Assembly: GCA_029010715.1 (NCBI GenBank)
Contig: JAQXKZ010000007.1
Coordinates: forward strand, 1 to 64,000
Length of the DNA stretch: 64,000 nucleotides
From: Clostridiales bacterium
GTDB lineage: Bacteria > Bacillota > Clostridia > Oscillospirales > Oscillospiraceae
Direction of reading: 5' to 3'
The position numbers and the translations under genes were made by a program. The first letter of the stretch is position 1, and every line of letters begins with the position of its first letter. Below, piece by piece: positions 8,750 through 18,257 of this stretch. A model generated the notes under the pieces. It worked only from the letters and a program-made list of their open reading frames with translations, did no database searches and was not told the DNA's origin.

Positions 8750-9670
8750 TCAATCTACCTTAATTTTATGTCCTCTCAAAAAATCACCGGCACTCATACG
8801 GCGTTTTCCGGGTGCCTGAAGTTCGGTAATGCGCAGCGTTTCTCCGCCGGCGCAGGCGATCTCCAGCCCATTATCACCGGCGCTGACAACTGTGCCGGGC
8901 GCCTTGTCCGTTCTGCCGGCGGTATATTCAGCGGCAAAAACTCTGAAAGTCCTGCCCTCCAGCTCCATGGTTGCGACCGGCCAGGGCTGCAGCCCGTATA
9001 TATGTTTGAGCACCTCGCGCGGCGTTCTGTTCCAGTCTACAGGGCATACTGACTTGTCAAGCATCGTAACGTAGCTTGCCTTACTGTGGTCCTGCGGTAT
9101 GCGCGGCGCCGTGCCTGCGGCAATATCCCGCAGAGTCCTTACAAGAAGCTCGGCGCCCATATCCTTCAGACGGTCAAAGAGTTCTCCGGAGGTCTCGTAT
9201 TCGCCGATCTCCGTCTCCGCCGTGTATATGGTGTCTCCGGTATCCATCTCGCTGGCGAGATACATAGTCGTAACGCCGGTCACTTTATCACCGTTGAGTA
9301 CGGCCCACTGTATCGGCGCGGCGCCTCTGTACTTTGGCAACAGCGAAGCGTGAACGTTGATTGCCCCGTACCTCGGCACGGCCAGAATGTCGTCGGGCAG
9401 TATGCGGCCGTACGCCACTACGACGAGTATATCGGGCGCAAGCTCCTTTATTTGGGCAAGCGCCGTGCCGTCGCGCATCTTGAGCGGCTGATAAACCGGA
9501 ATCCCGTTCTCAAGCGCAAGCTCCTTGACCGGAGAAAAGCTCATCTCCATGCCGCGGCCTCTGGGCTTGTCCGGCTGAGTGAATACACCGACAACGTCAA
9601 ACTTGGCGTCTATCAGCTTTTTCAGCGAGGCCGCCGCGAAGTCCGGCGTCCCCATAAAGACTATACGCAT
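8750..9670 (-). CDS. fmt: methionyl-tRNA formyltransferase
   Basis: A 306-residue enzyme that formylates initiator Met-tRNA using 10-formyl-THF. It shows the start MRIVFMGTPDFAAASLKKL, the folate-site SLLPKYRGAAPIQWA motif and the C-terminal tRNA-binding domain. An open frame continues upstream to 9874, but the family start is the ATG at 9670, a few bases after the def stop at 9675. The def-fmt pairing removes and adds the same formyl group and is widely conserved. Confidence 0.96.
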   Translation of the reverse strand: MRIVFMGTPDFAAASLKKLIDAKFDVVGVFTQPDKPRGRGMEMSFSPVKELALENGIPVYQPLKMRDGTALAQIKELAPDILVVVAYGRILPDDILAVPRYGAINVHASLLPKYRGAAPIQWAVLNGDKVTGVTTMYLASEMDTGDTIYTAETEIGEYETSGELFDRLKDMGAELLVRTLRDIAAGTAPRIPQDHSKASYVTMLDKSVCPVDWNRTPREVLKHIYGLQPWPVATMELEGRTFRVFAAEYTAGRTDKAPGTVVSAGDNGLEIACAGGETLRITELQAPGKRRMSAGDFLRGHKIKVD

Positions 9671-9674
9671 AGGC

Positions 9675-10172
9675 TCAGTATTCCCCGCTTTCCATCTCGT
9701 CATCAGAAAGCATTCGATCACACCTGGAGGTAAACAGCACGCCCTCCAGATGGTCAAGCTCATGGCAGAAGCAGCGCGCGGTGAGCCCTGTGCCTTCGAC
9801 CTCGAACCACTCACCGAAACGGTTCTGTGCTCTGACCTTAACGTCCATCGGACGCTTGACGAGCCCGTATTCACCGGGAACGCTCAGGCATCCCTCAGGG
9901 CCGTATTGCTCACCGGAGGCTTCGATGATCTCGGGGTTTATAAGCTCTATAATGTATTCATCCTCGCCCTCGGGGACATTCGTCTCGAGTACAATAACCG
10001 CTCTGCGCAGGACTCCTACCTGCGGGGCAGCAAGACCGACTCCGCTCTGTGTCCTGAGAGTGTCTGCCATATCGTCGAGCAGCTGGTGGAGCCGGCTGTT
10101 AAAATCCGTTATCAGGCGGCATTTTCTGTAGAGACCCGGATCCTCTTTGGTGAGCACATTTCTAAGCGCCAT
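9675..10172 (-). CDS. def: peptide deformylase
   Basis: A 165-residue metalloenzyme that removes N-formyl from nascent proteins. All three motifs are present: GVGLAAPQVG, EGCLSVPG and HELDHLEG (metal-binding Cys and two His, catalytic Glu). The start is the ATG at 10172 with GGAGG six bases upstream; an in-frame extension to 10229 runs into the priA end and is not needed. It lies upstream of fmt in the same operon. Confidence 0.96.
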   Translation of the reverse strand: MALRNVLTKEDPGLYRKCRLITDFNSRLHQLLDDMADTLRTQSGVGLAAPQVGVLRRAVIVLETNVPEGEDEYIIELINPEIIEASGEQYGPEGCLSVPGEYGLVKRPMDVKVRAQNRFGEWFEVEGTGLTARCFCHELDHLEGVLFTSRCDRMLSDDEMESGEY

Positions 10173-10225
10173 ATTAATCCTCCATGCGGTTACTCCGCGT
10201 AAAAAAGTTATGTTCAGCCGCGCGC

Positions 10226-12475
10226 TCACTCCGCCGGATCGTTATCAGCGTATACCGCGACGTCTGAGAATCGTTTATCGGTGCAGCATTCTATTACCAA
10301 TCCAGACACCGCGCTGCGCAGGCCGGATATCTTTTTTGCGTAAATAATCACCCTGTAGCGGTAGCGGTTGTTTACCTTCACCACATTCATGGGGGCAGGG
10401 CCGAGTACCACCGCATCACCCGAGCCGCCGAGCAGGGCATCAAGCCTCTGCCGTATATAGCGGCACGCCCTGAACACATGTTCCTCCCGCAAGCCGGAGA
10501 CCGTCACGGACAGCATCTCCGAAAACGGCGGTGTGTTCTGCAGGCGCCTAAGTTCAATCTCCGACTTGTAAAACGCCTCGTAATCCTGACGCGCCGCCAG
10601 AAGAATTGTTTCATTACCGGGAGTAAAGGTCTGTATCACCGCACGGCCCGGCTTCGAGCCGCGTCCGCTTCTGCCGACTACCTGGGTCAAAAGTGAAAAT
10701 GTACGTTCACCGGCCCTGTAGCTGCCGGCATACAGGCTCTGGTCCGCCGATATGACGCCGACCAGGGTCACGTTCTCAAAGTTGAGACCCTTGGTGACCA
10801 TCTGGGTCCCCACCATAATCGGGATGTTTTCTTTTCTGAACCGGTTGAGCAGCTGCTCGTGAGATCCGGCAGCTGAGACCGTGTCTGTGTCAAGGCGCAG
10901 TATCTCTGTGCCCGGGAAAAGCTCACCGAGCTCCGTTTCTATCATCTGCGTACCGGCCCCAACATATTTCAGCTCACCACCGCACTCCGGGCAGTAGTCG
11001 TCAAGCCACTGCGAATAGCCGCAGTAATGACACATAAGACGCCTGTTTGAGCTGTGGTATGTCAGGGAAACGCTGCATCTCGGGCATTTGTAGGTATAAC
11101 CGCACTCGCCGCAGCTTATAAGCTTGTTAGCCCCGCGGCGGTTCAGAAAAAGTATACTCTGTTCACCGCGGCTTATATTGGCCTCAAGCTCTGCGCGTAG
11201 TTTTTCGCTGATATCGCCCCCGTTCCCGCGGCGCAGCTCACGCTTCATATCGACGATCTCGACGGACGGCAGCTGCATATCGTTGTATCTTTCGGCAAGT
11301 TTGAAATACGCATATCTGCCGCTCATCGCGTTGTACATGCTGACAATATCCGGAGTAGCAGAGCCGAGCAGCAGCATACAGCCGGACGCGGCACAGCGGA
11401 ATTTTGCCACATCGCAGGCGTTATAGCGCGGATTGTTCTCCGACTTATATGTCTCCTCCTGCTCCTCGTCAATTATAATGAGTCCAAGGCCCCTGACAGG
11501 AGCGAAAACGGCGCTGCGCGTCCCGATAACGACTCTGGCCTTCCCGCAGCGCACGCGCTTCCATTCGTCATAGCGCTCACCGACGGAAAGGCTGCTGTGC
11601 AGCACCGCGACGTCCTCCCCGAAATGTGAGGAAAACGTCTGTATCATCTGAGGTGTAAGTGCAATCTCCGGGACCAGCAGTATTACCGAACGCCCACGGT
11701 CGAGCTGGCGCCTGATAAGGTGGATGTAAACGCTCGTCTTGCCGCTGCCTGTCACGCCGAAAAGCAGCGCAGCTCCGCTTTTACCGGAAAGAGCGAGCGA
11801 ATTTATGCCTTCAAAGGCCCTTGTCTGCTCAGCGTTCAGGACCGGCATCTCCTCAGTCTCACCGACGTGTATCTCAGGGCGCCTGTAGGCCTCCTTGCTG
11901 TAGAGCTCCACAAGCCCGGCCCTGAAAAGGGCGTTCAGCGGTGCGCGCGTCGCGCCGGTATGCCGAAGCAGATCGCGCACAGGCAGGCATTCGAATGAGC
12001 AGAGTTGCTCAAGCAGGTTTGACTGCTGCGGCGCTTTCACACGTTTTGCCGCGGCTATCGTCGAAGCATCCTCCGGCGCTATCGCAAGTCTGGCCATTTC
12101 AATGGTCTTGTCCTGAACCCTGCGCCTGCCCTCTTCATCAAACCACAAACCCGCCGGGAGCATTGCCTTGACGGCATCATATACCGTGCAGAAAAAGCGT
12201 TCACGCATAAACAGCGCAAGCCTGATCTGCTCCTGACTGAGCAGAGGTTCCTCGTCGAGCACCGCCGTGACAGTTTTAAGCCTGTCATAGTCGCTGTGAT
12301 CAGAAAGGGCAAGGATTATACCCTCGCTTCTGCGGTTTCCGTTTGAGAAAGGAACATATACTCGCGCGCCCGGAAGCGCCTTATCCTGCAGTCCGTCCGG
12401 GATAAGGTAGTCGTAGGGCCTGTCCAGCCAATATGTTGCGGCCGCTACCGCGATTTTTGCCACCGTCTGCGGCAT
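10226..12475 (-). CDS. priA: primosomal replication restart helicase PriA
   Basis: A 749-residue SF2 helicase that reloads the replisome at stalled forks. An N-terminal DNA-binding domain precedes Walker A GVTGSGKTSVY and the DEEQEE Walker B-type motif. The two zinc knuckles (CGECGYTYKCPRC and CHYCGY...CPECGG) sit in the middle, then the C-terminal helicase lobe with VVGRSGRG. The length is normal. The coaBC gene found between rpoZ and priA in Bacillus is absent here. Confidence 0.96.
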   Translation of the reverse strand: MPQTVAKIAVAAATYWLDRPYDYLIPDGLQDKALPGARVYVPFSNGNRRSEGIILALSDHSDYDRLKTVTAVLDEEPLLSQEQIRLALFMRERFFCTVYDAVKAMLPAGLWFDEEGRRRVQDKTIEMARLAIAPEDASTIAAAKRVKAPQQSNLLEQLCSFECLPVRDLLRHTGATRAPLNALFRAGLVELYSKEAYRRPEIHVGETEEMPVLNAEQTRAFEGINSLALSGKSGAALLFGVTGSGKTSVYIHLIRRQLDRGRSVILLVPEIALTPQMIQTFSSHFGEDVAVLHSSLSVGERYDEWKRVRCGKARVVIGTRSAVFAPVRGLGLIIIDEEQEETYKSENNPRYNACDVAKFRCAASGCMLLLGSATPDIVSMYNAMSGRYAYFKLAERYNDMQLPSVEIVDMKRELRRGNGGDISEKLRAELEANISRGEQSILFLNRRGANKLISCGECGYTYKCPRCSVSLTYHSSNRRLMCHYCGYSQWLDDYCPECGGELKYVGAGTQMIETELGELFPGTEILRLDTDTVSAAGSHEQLLNRFRKENIPIMVGTQMVTKGLNFENVTLVGVISADQSLYAGSYRAGERTFSLLTQVVGRSGRGSKPGRAVIQTFTPGNETILLAARQDYEAFYKSEIELRRLQNTPPFSEMLSVTVSGLREEHVFRACRYIRQRLDALLGGSGDAVVLGPAPMNVVKVNNRYRYRVIIYAKKISGLRSAVSGLVIECCTDKRFSDVAVYADNDPAE

Positions 12476-12524
12476 ATCGCCCTTCTCCTTTCCGCAGGCT
12501 CATAAACCCGTAAAGCTCAGCCTC

Positions 12525-12713
12525 TTACTTGATGCTGAGCTTTCCGGTGTAGACTTCGTCGACAGCTATGGAGACGGCTTTTCTCTCAAGGGGGATCTGC
12601 TTCTCTTCTGCCTCGGCGGAGAGGACTCTTGCGCGTCTTGCGACGAGATTGACCAACTGATAACGGCTGCCTATTTTGTCGACCAGTTCGGCGACGGGTG
12701 GATAAAGCATCAT
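12525..12713 (-). CDS. rpoZ: RNA polymerase omega subunit
   Basis: A 62-residue omega subunit. The VDKIGSRYQLVNLVARRAR helix is the conserved core that clamps beta-prime. It is short, as often seen in Clostridia. It lies 46 bases downstream of gmk, the typical gmk-rpoZ arrangement. Confidence 0.92.
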   Translation of the reverse strand: MMLYPPVAELVDKIGSRYQLVNLVARRARVLSAEAEEKQIPLERKAVSIAVDEVYTGKLSIK

Positions 12714-12759
12714 AGTAATTCTCCGTTCTGCCGCATGAATGCGGCCTTTAAATGATTAA

Positions 12760-13359
12760 TCAAACTTCTTTGAGATAATGCGCCCTGTGCGAATATTTGC
12801 AGCGCTCCGCGACCATTATCGCGGCCAGCTCCTTCGCCGCGCTTTCAGCATCGTCGTTGATAATAATATAGTCATAGAAGTCCGCCTCAGCGTACTCCTG
12901 ACGGGCGCGGATCAGTCTGGCTTCAATGGCGCGCTCGGTATCGGTGCCTCTGCCTCTTAGGCGGCGCTCCAGATCCTGCAGGGACGGCGGGATGATGAAT
13001 ATCTTGACGGCATCAGGCTTCTTTTCGTTTATCTGTCTGGCGCCCTGGACCTCGATGTCCAGAATCACGTCAATGCCCGCGTCGATCTGCTTTTCCACGT
13101 AGGCGCGAGGCGTGCCGTAGGAATTAGCCACGTATGTTGCATGTTCGAGGAGCTCGTTATTTTTGACCATCTCGTCGAACTGTTCCAGGTCAACAAAGAA
13201 ATACTCCTTGCCGTCGACCTCTCCCGGTCTCGGCTTGCGCGTGGTCACCGACGTGGAGAAGCACACGTCATCGCGGCCTTCCGTGGCCTTGAATACGACC
13301 GTGCTTTTCCCGGCTCCGGACGGGCCGGAAATAACAAACAGCTTACCTTTGTCCTTCAT
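12760..13359 (-). CDS. gmk: guanylate kinase
   Basis: A 199-residue kinase converting GMP to GDP. It has the P-loop [10 protein letters not shown], the GMP-binding [16 protein letters not shown] segment and the lid region. The start overlaps the end of remA by 17 bases, implying translational coupling. The remA-gmk-rpoZ order matches Bacillus. Confidence 0.96.
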   Translation of the reverse strand: MKDKGKLFVISGPSGAGKSTVVFKATEGRDDVCFSTSVTTRKPRPGEVDGKEYFFVDLEQFDEMVKNNELLEHATYVANSYGTPRAYVEKQIDAGIDVILDIEVQGARQINEKKPDAVKIFIIPPSLQDLERRLRGRGTDTERAIEARLIRARQEYAEADFYDYIIINDDAESAAKELAAIMVAERCKYSHRAHYLKEV

Positions 13360-13615
13360 TTACTGTACCATCCTCTTCATTTTTATCCGCACAGCGCTCT
13401 GCCAGAAGCTCCGGCGTAAGCGCCGACAGGACAACGTTCCCGCTGTCCATTATTAAGACGGATTTTGTGCTCCGCCCGAACGACGCGTCTATAAGCAAAC
13501 CCTTTTCCCGGACCTCCTGAACCATTCTTTTGATAGGTGCCGATTCCGGGCTTACTATCGAAATGATCCTCTCCGCCGAGACAAGATTCCCGAACCCGAT
13601 ATTTATCAGCTTCAT
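13343..13615 (-). CDS. remA: extracellular matrix regulator RemA (DUF370)
   Basis: A 90-residue protein of the RemA/DUF370 family, starting [20 protein letters not shown], which is diagnostic. In Bacillus it is a DNA-binding activator of matrix and osmoprotection genes that assembles into ring-like oligomers. It lies between yicC and gmk, the conserved position. The targets in this organism are unknown. Confidence 0.93.
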   Translation of the reverse strand: MKLINIGFGNLVSAERIISIVSPESAPIKRMVQEVREKGLLIDASFGRSTKSVLIMDSGNVVLSALTPELLAERCADKNEEDGTVNEGQR

Positions 13616-13624
13616 AGCAGCCGT

Positions 13625-14503
13625 TTATTCGATATTCTGAATCTGCTCTCTGATCTTCTCTATCTCGGCTTTCAACCCGACGACCAGATGTGCAACATCA
13701 GAATTCTGGCATTTTGAGCCAATGGTGTTTGCTTCGCGGTTAAACTCCTGAATAAGGAAATCTATCTTTCTGCCTGTAGGAGAGCTGCCGTTTATCATTG
13801 TTGTCAGCTGACTCATGTGGCTGCGCAGTCTCACAGTCTCCTCGTCAACGGCTATATGGTCGGCAAATACAGCGGCCTCAGCAAGAATGCGGTTCTCATC
13901 TATGCCGGCCGTGCCGAGCACCTCGGACATCTTCGCTTCAAGTCTGGCCCGGTACTCTGCGACGGTTTTGGGGCTCTCCTGCTCGATCTGTGTGACATAG
14001 CGGTCAATGGTGGCAAGCCTTGTCAGGACATCGTCTCTGAGCTTCTCACCCTCTCTGAGACGCATTGTGTCAAAGTCACTGAGCGCCTGTTCCGCCACAC
14101 TTGCAATCCCCTTGGATATGGCCTCCGCGTCGAGATCGGCCTTTTCCACCGTGAGCACGTCCGGGAAACGGCTGACGCTCATTGCAGTCATATCGTTGGG
14201 AAGAGAGTATTCATCGGAGATGTGCCCGATCGCCTCGATGTAGCCCTTCAGCAAGGTCTCATTCACCTTGACTTTCATGCCTTTTGCTTCTGATGTGTCG
14301 ACATTCACGAATACATCGATCTTACCGCGGCTGATATGCCTTTGTACTGCGGACTTCACAGCGTCCTCTGCGAACATGAAGCTCCTGGGCATACGTATGG
14401 ACGCATCAAGGAACTTGTTGTTGACGCTTTTCAGTTCAACAGTGATAGTCAGGTCATCAACAGCACCTTTGGCGCTGCCGTAGCCGGTCATGCTTTTTAT
14501 CAT
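13625..14503 (-). CDS. yicC: YicC/YloC-family endoribonuclease
   Basis: A 292-residue member of the YicC/YloC family, with MIKSMTGYGSAK at the N-terminus and the C-terminal REANTIGSKCQN signature (DUF1732). The family contains endoribonucleases, and the Bacillus homologue yloC is the neighbour of remA, as here. The length is typical. It lies nine bases upstream of remA in the same operon. Confidence 0.93.
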   Translation of the reverse strand: MIKSMTGYGSAKGAVDDLTITVELKSVNNKFLDASIRMPRSFMFAEDAVKSAVQRHISRGKIDVFVNVDTSEAKGMKVKVNETLLKGYIEAIGHISDEYSLPNDMTAMSVSRFPDVLTVEKADLDAEAISKGIASVAEQALSDFDTMRLREGEKLRDDVLTRLATIDRYVTQIEQESPKTVAEYRARLEAKMSEVLGTAGIDENRILAEAAVFADHIAVDEETVRLRSHMSQLTTMINGSSPTGRKIDFLIQEFNREANTIGSKCQNSDVAHLVVGLKAEIEKIREQIQNIE

Positions 14504-14517
14504 AATACCTCCGACTT

Positions 14518-14925
14518 TCAGTTTAACTGAACTATATCAAACGTAATTGGCTTTTTGTTTTTGCCGAGTCTCTGGCTCATCACGATGATCGCCGCGCCGA
14601 TCAGCAATCCCGCAAAGCTTGACGCAACACAAACGCCTTCCCCGGCACCCGCTGCATAGGCGACAGCGTAACCGAACACTACAAGAACAATCGGCAGGAT
14701 ATATACAAGCATAGCCGCCCCGTATATTTTTGAGGACTTGCTCTCTATCACAACGCGCTGACCCGGCTTCGCATCCACCTGATTTCTGGCCAGGGTTTTA
14801 AGTTCGCTCTGGAATATGCAGCTCTCGCAGTTTCCGCAGTTGCTGCCGCATGCGGTGGTCCTCGTAACCACCACCTCTGCCATACCGTTCGGCAGGCATT
14901 TCGTGACTATCGCATCCTGAGTCAT
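14518..14925 (-). CDS. RseC/MucC-like SoxR-reducing system protein
   Basis: A 135-residue membrane protein. The N-terminal part contains a cysteine cluster (ACGSNCGNCESC), followed by two transmembrane helices (about 70-110). This is the RseC/MucC layout; in proteobacteria RseC helps reduce SoxR or modulates envelope stress signalling, and in Clostridia homologues are often linked to Rnf-type electron transfer. No rnf genes are near here; instead the gene overlaps the end of cdaR by one base. Confidence 0.82.
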   Translation of the reverse strand: MTQDAIVTKCLPNGMAEVVVTRTTACGSNCGNCESCIFQSELKTLARNQVDAKPGQRVVIESKSSKIYGAAMLVYILPIVLVVFGYAVAYAAGAGEGVCVASSFAGLLIGAAIIVMSQRLGKNKKPITFDIVQLN

Positions 14926-16187
14926 CAGCTCACCTTCCTTATCTCGACCGAGATCGTGTTCTCCTTTTCGCCTATCGCGCCGACGTCGGTAAAGCCGTCG
15001 ACGTATATCTTCACCGTCGGCATATATGTGCCCGTGGACTCCTTGTAATCTGTGAGATCCGCAACCGCCCGGATATTCTCGTTCCTGATCTGTGCCAGAA
15101 CCTCCGGAGTACCGCGCAGGGTGATCTCCTTGCTCTCGGTTATTATATCCGCTTCGTAGCCTTCAGTAACATTCGTACATGAGAAGTTTGAGACCCTGAA
15201 GGTCTTTGTCTCCAGTCCTACGATTTCAATCGTGACGGTCGCCTTCGTTTCGCCGGTGGTGTTGCGCAGTCCGTTGTCTATCGGTATAGTGTAGGTCTCG
15301 GTAAAGGTGGAGCTGAAGTCAGTCAGATCTATCGTGGCAAGGATAATTTTGTTCATACCCGCAAGCAGCGCTGAATCCCCGGCAAGCGTGACTGACTCAG
15401 GCTCTATCGTGATCTTGGTGTTCGTGCTGTTGGCGCCGGCACCCTCAATGATATTGACGCCGAGATTTACTTCCTTGAGCGTGAGCAGCGGCAAAGTCGC
15501 CCTGACAACATCCGTCGAAAAGCTTATACCGGTCGTGGAGCAGGGCTCGTTGTTTGCGTCCATCAGCGTAAAGCCGGTCTCGACCGTATAGGTGCTGTCG
15601 ACATTATCCTTGCCGAAAGTCACCCATGCGTATTCAACATTCTTCAGATACGCCTCCGAGCCGGTTATCGTAATGGTAGAAGGCTCAAACACAGGCGTTT
15701 CCGCAGTGAATCCCTCGGCCAGCGAGCCGTCAAAGCTGCCGCGCACCTGGATGGACTTTGAAGTCTGCGCAGATACCATGAAGTTTATGGTTTCGGGCGT
15801 TCTTCGGCTCTCCGACAGCTTGCTCGTATCTATACCGTCCGGGTAAACTATCGTGTACTGCTGCGAGGTGTACGCGGCTCTCGAGAGCTTGCTGACGTCT
15901 ATCTGCGCGGTGAGCTTGTCGGAGCTCAGCGAGCCCACGATACGCCTCGGTCCAACAACATCCACAGTGACGGTGCTTGTATCCATATCGGTAATGACGA
16001 GGTTTCTGGAATCTCTCAGTATATCCTCGCCCACCAGCTCGACCTTGACGCCTCTGAAAGTCGTTTTGGACTCGTCCGTCTCCACGCTCGTGACATACAC
16101 CCAGATAGTCAGCGAAGCAAGCAGAGAGACGATCATCCAGAAGGCTTTGCTGTTATATATTTTTTTCATCCTGCTTTTCGTCGTCAT
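14925..16187 (-). CDS. cdaR: YbbR-domain regulator of diadenylate cyclase
   Basis: A 420-residue protein with an N-terminal membrane anchor (about 13-31, SKAFWMIVSLLASLTIWVYV) and several extracytoplasmic YbbR repeats. CdaR binds and modulates the membrane diadenylate cyclase CdaA. It overlaps the end of cdaA by 35 bases, so the two are translationally coupled, as in other Firmicutes. glmM, the usual third gene, is not present here. Confidence 0.92.
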   Translation of the reverse strand: MTTKSRMKKIYNSKAFWMIVSLLASLTIWVYVTSVETDESKTTFRGVKVELVGEDILRDSRNLVITDMDTSTVTVDVVGPRRIVGSLSSDKLTAQIDVSKLSRAAYTSQQYTIVYPDGIDTSKLSESRRTPETINFMVSAQTSKSIQVRGSFDGSLAEGFTAETPVFEPSTITITGSEAYLKNVEYAWVTFGKDNVDSTYTVETGFTLMDANNEPCSTTGISFSTDVVRATLPLLTLKEVNLGVNIIEGAGANSTNTKITIEPESVTLAGDSALLAGMNKIILATIDLTDFSSTFTETYTIPIDNGLRNTTGETKATVTIEIVGLETKTFRVSNFSCTNVTEGYEADIITESKEITLRGTPEVLAQIRNENIRAVADLTDYKESTGTYMPTVKIYVDGFTDVGAIGEKENTISVEIRKVS

Positions 16188-17037
16188 TGTTTTCTACCTT
16201 GATAAATTTCCTGACGTAATACATGAAACTGTGTTTCTCTGTTTTCTCGTCCTCGCGTATAAGCTCGGCCCGGAGCAGCTTGTCCAGCGCCTCCGGAGTG
16301 AGGTGGCGTTTGAGCTTTCCGTCCATTGCCACGGATATCGCACCCGTCTCCTCGGACACTATCACGACCACCGCGTCAGACTCTTCGCTCAGGCCTATGC
16401 CCGCGCGGTGGCGCATGCCGAGGTCCTTACTGAGATTGGTGCTCTGAGTCAGAGGAAGCACGCAGCCGGCGGCAGCAACGCGGCCATCTCGGATTATCAC
16501 GGCGCCGTCATGCAGAGGAGCCTTGTTGAAGAACATGTTCTTCAACAACTCCGCAGTCGTATCGGCGTTGATGACAGTACCTGTACTGATAATGGAATTG
16601 AGCGCCACGCTGCGCTCGATTATGATCAGCGCGCCGGTTTTGGAATCGGACATGTCTCTGCAGGCCTGAACGGTCTGGGATATGGAAGAATCCATAACAG
16701 TACCGGTGGCCGAACGTCCGGTGGTGAAGCCGCTGCCCATGCGTTCCAGCAGGCGTCTGAGTTCCGGCTGGAACAGAATCAGCAGCGCGATCAGGCCAAG
16801 TTCGACAGCCTTGCGGAGAATATAGTTTATCATCGTCAGTTTGAAAACGTCCGATATCCACAATATCAGCAGGATAACTATAAGGCCCTTTGCCAGATTA
16901 TGTGAATTTGTTTTTCTGACGAACCCTATTGCCTTATATATCAGGTACGCAACTATTATGATGTCGAGAAAGTCGGATATGCCCATCGTTGAAAGGTAAT
17001 TGATGGACCGACCGAGTGCATTGCTGATTACTTCCAT
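16153..17037 (-). CDS. cdaA: membrane diadenylate cyclase CdaA
   Basis: A 294-residue c-di-AMP synthase. Three N-terminal transmembrane helices (about 20-95) precede the DisA_N cyclase domain with the catalytic DGA (177-179) and RHR (209-211) motifs. c-di-AMP controls potassium and osmolyte uptake and wall homeostasis. I choose the ATG at 17037 with GAGGAA upstream; a TTG at 17064 would add nine residues. A strong promoter lies about 65 bases upstream. It heads the run of genes extending to the spoVM region. Confidence 0.95.
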   Translation of the reverse strand: MEVISNALGRSINYLSTMGISDFLDIIIVAYLIYKAIGFVRKTNSHNLAKGLIVILLILWISDVFKLTMINYILRKAVELGLIALLILFQPELRRLLERMGSGFTTGRSATGTVMDSSISQTVQACRDMSDSKTGALIIIERSVALNSIISTGTVINADTTAELLKNMFFNKAPLHDGAVIIRDGRVAAAGCVLPLTQSTNLSKDLGMRHRAGIGLSEESDAVVVIVSEETGAISVAMDGKLKRHLTPEALDKLLRAELIREDEKTEKHSFMYYVRKFIKVENNDDEKQDEKNI

Positions 17038-17101
17038 TGACGCTTCCTCATCTGAACGTTTCAAAACAGCGCCATGCCGACGCCGCGATACTTATCACTG
17101 T

Positions 17102-17130
17102 ATTATAAAGCAAAAGCAAAAAAAAGGCAA
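17102..17130 (-). promoter_or_regulatory. promoter upstream of cdaA
   Basis: On the minus strand TTGCCT (125-130 within 17,1xx) and a perfect TATAAT (17102-17107) are separated by 17 bases containing a run of eight T. It lies about 65 bases before the cdaA ATG and probably drives cdaA-cdaR and genes beyond. Confidence 0.65.
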
Positions 17131-17135
17131 CAACA

Positions 17136-18257
17136 TTAAACGGTTGAATGTAATAATTCTCGTATGGCCGCAGCCGCTTTTCTGACGCCGGCCGCGTCTG
17201 TAAAAGGGGAAAAGCTGGCCCTGACCGTGCCCGTGCCGAGCGTACCCGCGCTGCGGTGCGCAAAGGGCGCACAGTGCAGTCCGCCGCGCACACATATACC
17301 CCTGTCAGCAAGCCCCTGTGCCAGATCCTCGCAGTCCGGCCCAATACATCTGAACGACAAAACACCGCTCTGACTCCCTTCAGGACCCGCAAACAGCTCT
17401 ATACCGCGGCATCCCTCCAGCCCGGAAAGCATCACTCCGAGCAGCTCCTGTTCATGCGCGAATATGCGCTGCAGCCCAAGGCCACGTACATAGCTTATTC
17501 CCGCCGACAGTCCCGCGATCCCCGGAACATTGTGTGTTCCGGCCTCCATACGGTCAGGCAGGTAGTCGGGCATTACCTGCGGTATGCTGTCCGAACCGGA
17601 CCCGCCGCAGAGCAGCGGTTCTCCTGCCCTGCCGCATATCAGTAATCCCGTTCCCTGCGGACCGAAGAGCGATTTGTGCCCCGGCATCGCTATGAAATCG
17701 GCGCCCAATGTCAGGTAATCCACGTCGAGTATACCTGCCGACTGCGAAGCGTCAACTATCAGCGGCACCTTATGCCTCCGGCACAGTTCCGCGATCTCGT
17801 ATACGGGAAGTATGAAACCGAACACGTTCGAAACATGTGTGCATATGACAAGGTCCGCGCCGGAAATTTTTTTCGCAAAAGCCTTCAGTATTTCCTCCCG
17901 GTCAAACAGCCGCGACGACGCGATATCCACACGCGCGCCCAGCTGCGCCAGAGGACGCGTAACGGAATTGTGTTCATACCCGGACACGAGCACGCGCGAC
18001 CCCGCGTGTGCCAGCGAGCGTATCGCGATATTGAGCGCATGGGTCGCATTCATTGTAAAAACTATGCGCTCAGGCTCCGGCACATTGAACAGCTCCGCTG
18101 CGTTTTCCCTGCAGTGAAACACTATTTCGGCCGCTCTCATCGCGGGTCTGTGTCCGCCGCGTCCGGGACTGGCGGCAGAGTTCATGGCCGTCAGCATGGC
18201 TCTGCCCACAGATTCCGGTTTTATCATTGTCGTAGCGGCATTGTCAAGATATATCAC
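17136..18257 (-). CDS. cysteine desulfurase-family aminotransferase (class V)
   Basis: A 373-residue PLP enzyme starting MIYLDNAATTMIKPESV. The PLP-lysine region is AMPGHKSLFGPQGTG, and the C-terminal RGGLHCAPFAH carries the active-site cysteine expected of desulfurases. It is shorter than NifS/IscS and resembles the class V subgroup often found beside DUF3343 proteins. It overlaps the DUF3343 gene by 14 bases. Sulfur (or selenium) transfer to the neighbouring protein is plausible but inferred. Confidence 0.88.
   Translation of the reverse strand: MIYLDNAATTMIKPESVGRAMLTAMNSAASPGRGGHRPAMRAAEIVFHCRENAAELFNVPEPERIVFTMNATHALNIAIRSLAHAGSRVLVSGYEHNSVTRPLAQLGARVDIASSRLFDREEILKAFAKKISGADLVICTHVSNVFGFILPVYEIAELCRRHKVPLIVDASQSAGILDVDYLTLGADFIAMPGHKSLFGPQGTGLLICGRAGEPLLCGGSGSDSIPQVMPDYLPDRMEAGTHNVPGIAGLSAGISYVRGLGLQRIFAHEQELLGVMLSGLEGCRGIELFAGPEGSQSGVLSFRCIGPDCEDLAQGLADRGICVRGGLHCAPFAHRSAGTLGTGTVRASFSPFTDAAGVRKAAAAIRELLHSTV

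Noticed and set aside
9674-9874. N-terminal extension of Fmt into def
   Set aside because: The 68 extra residues are antiparallel-frame translation of def; the family start MRIVFMGTPDF is at 9670.
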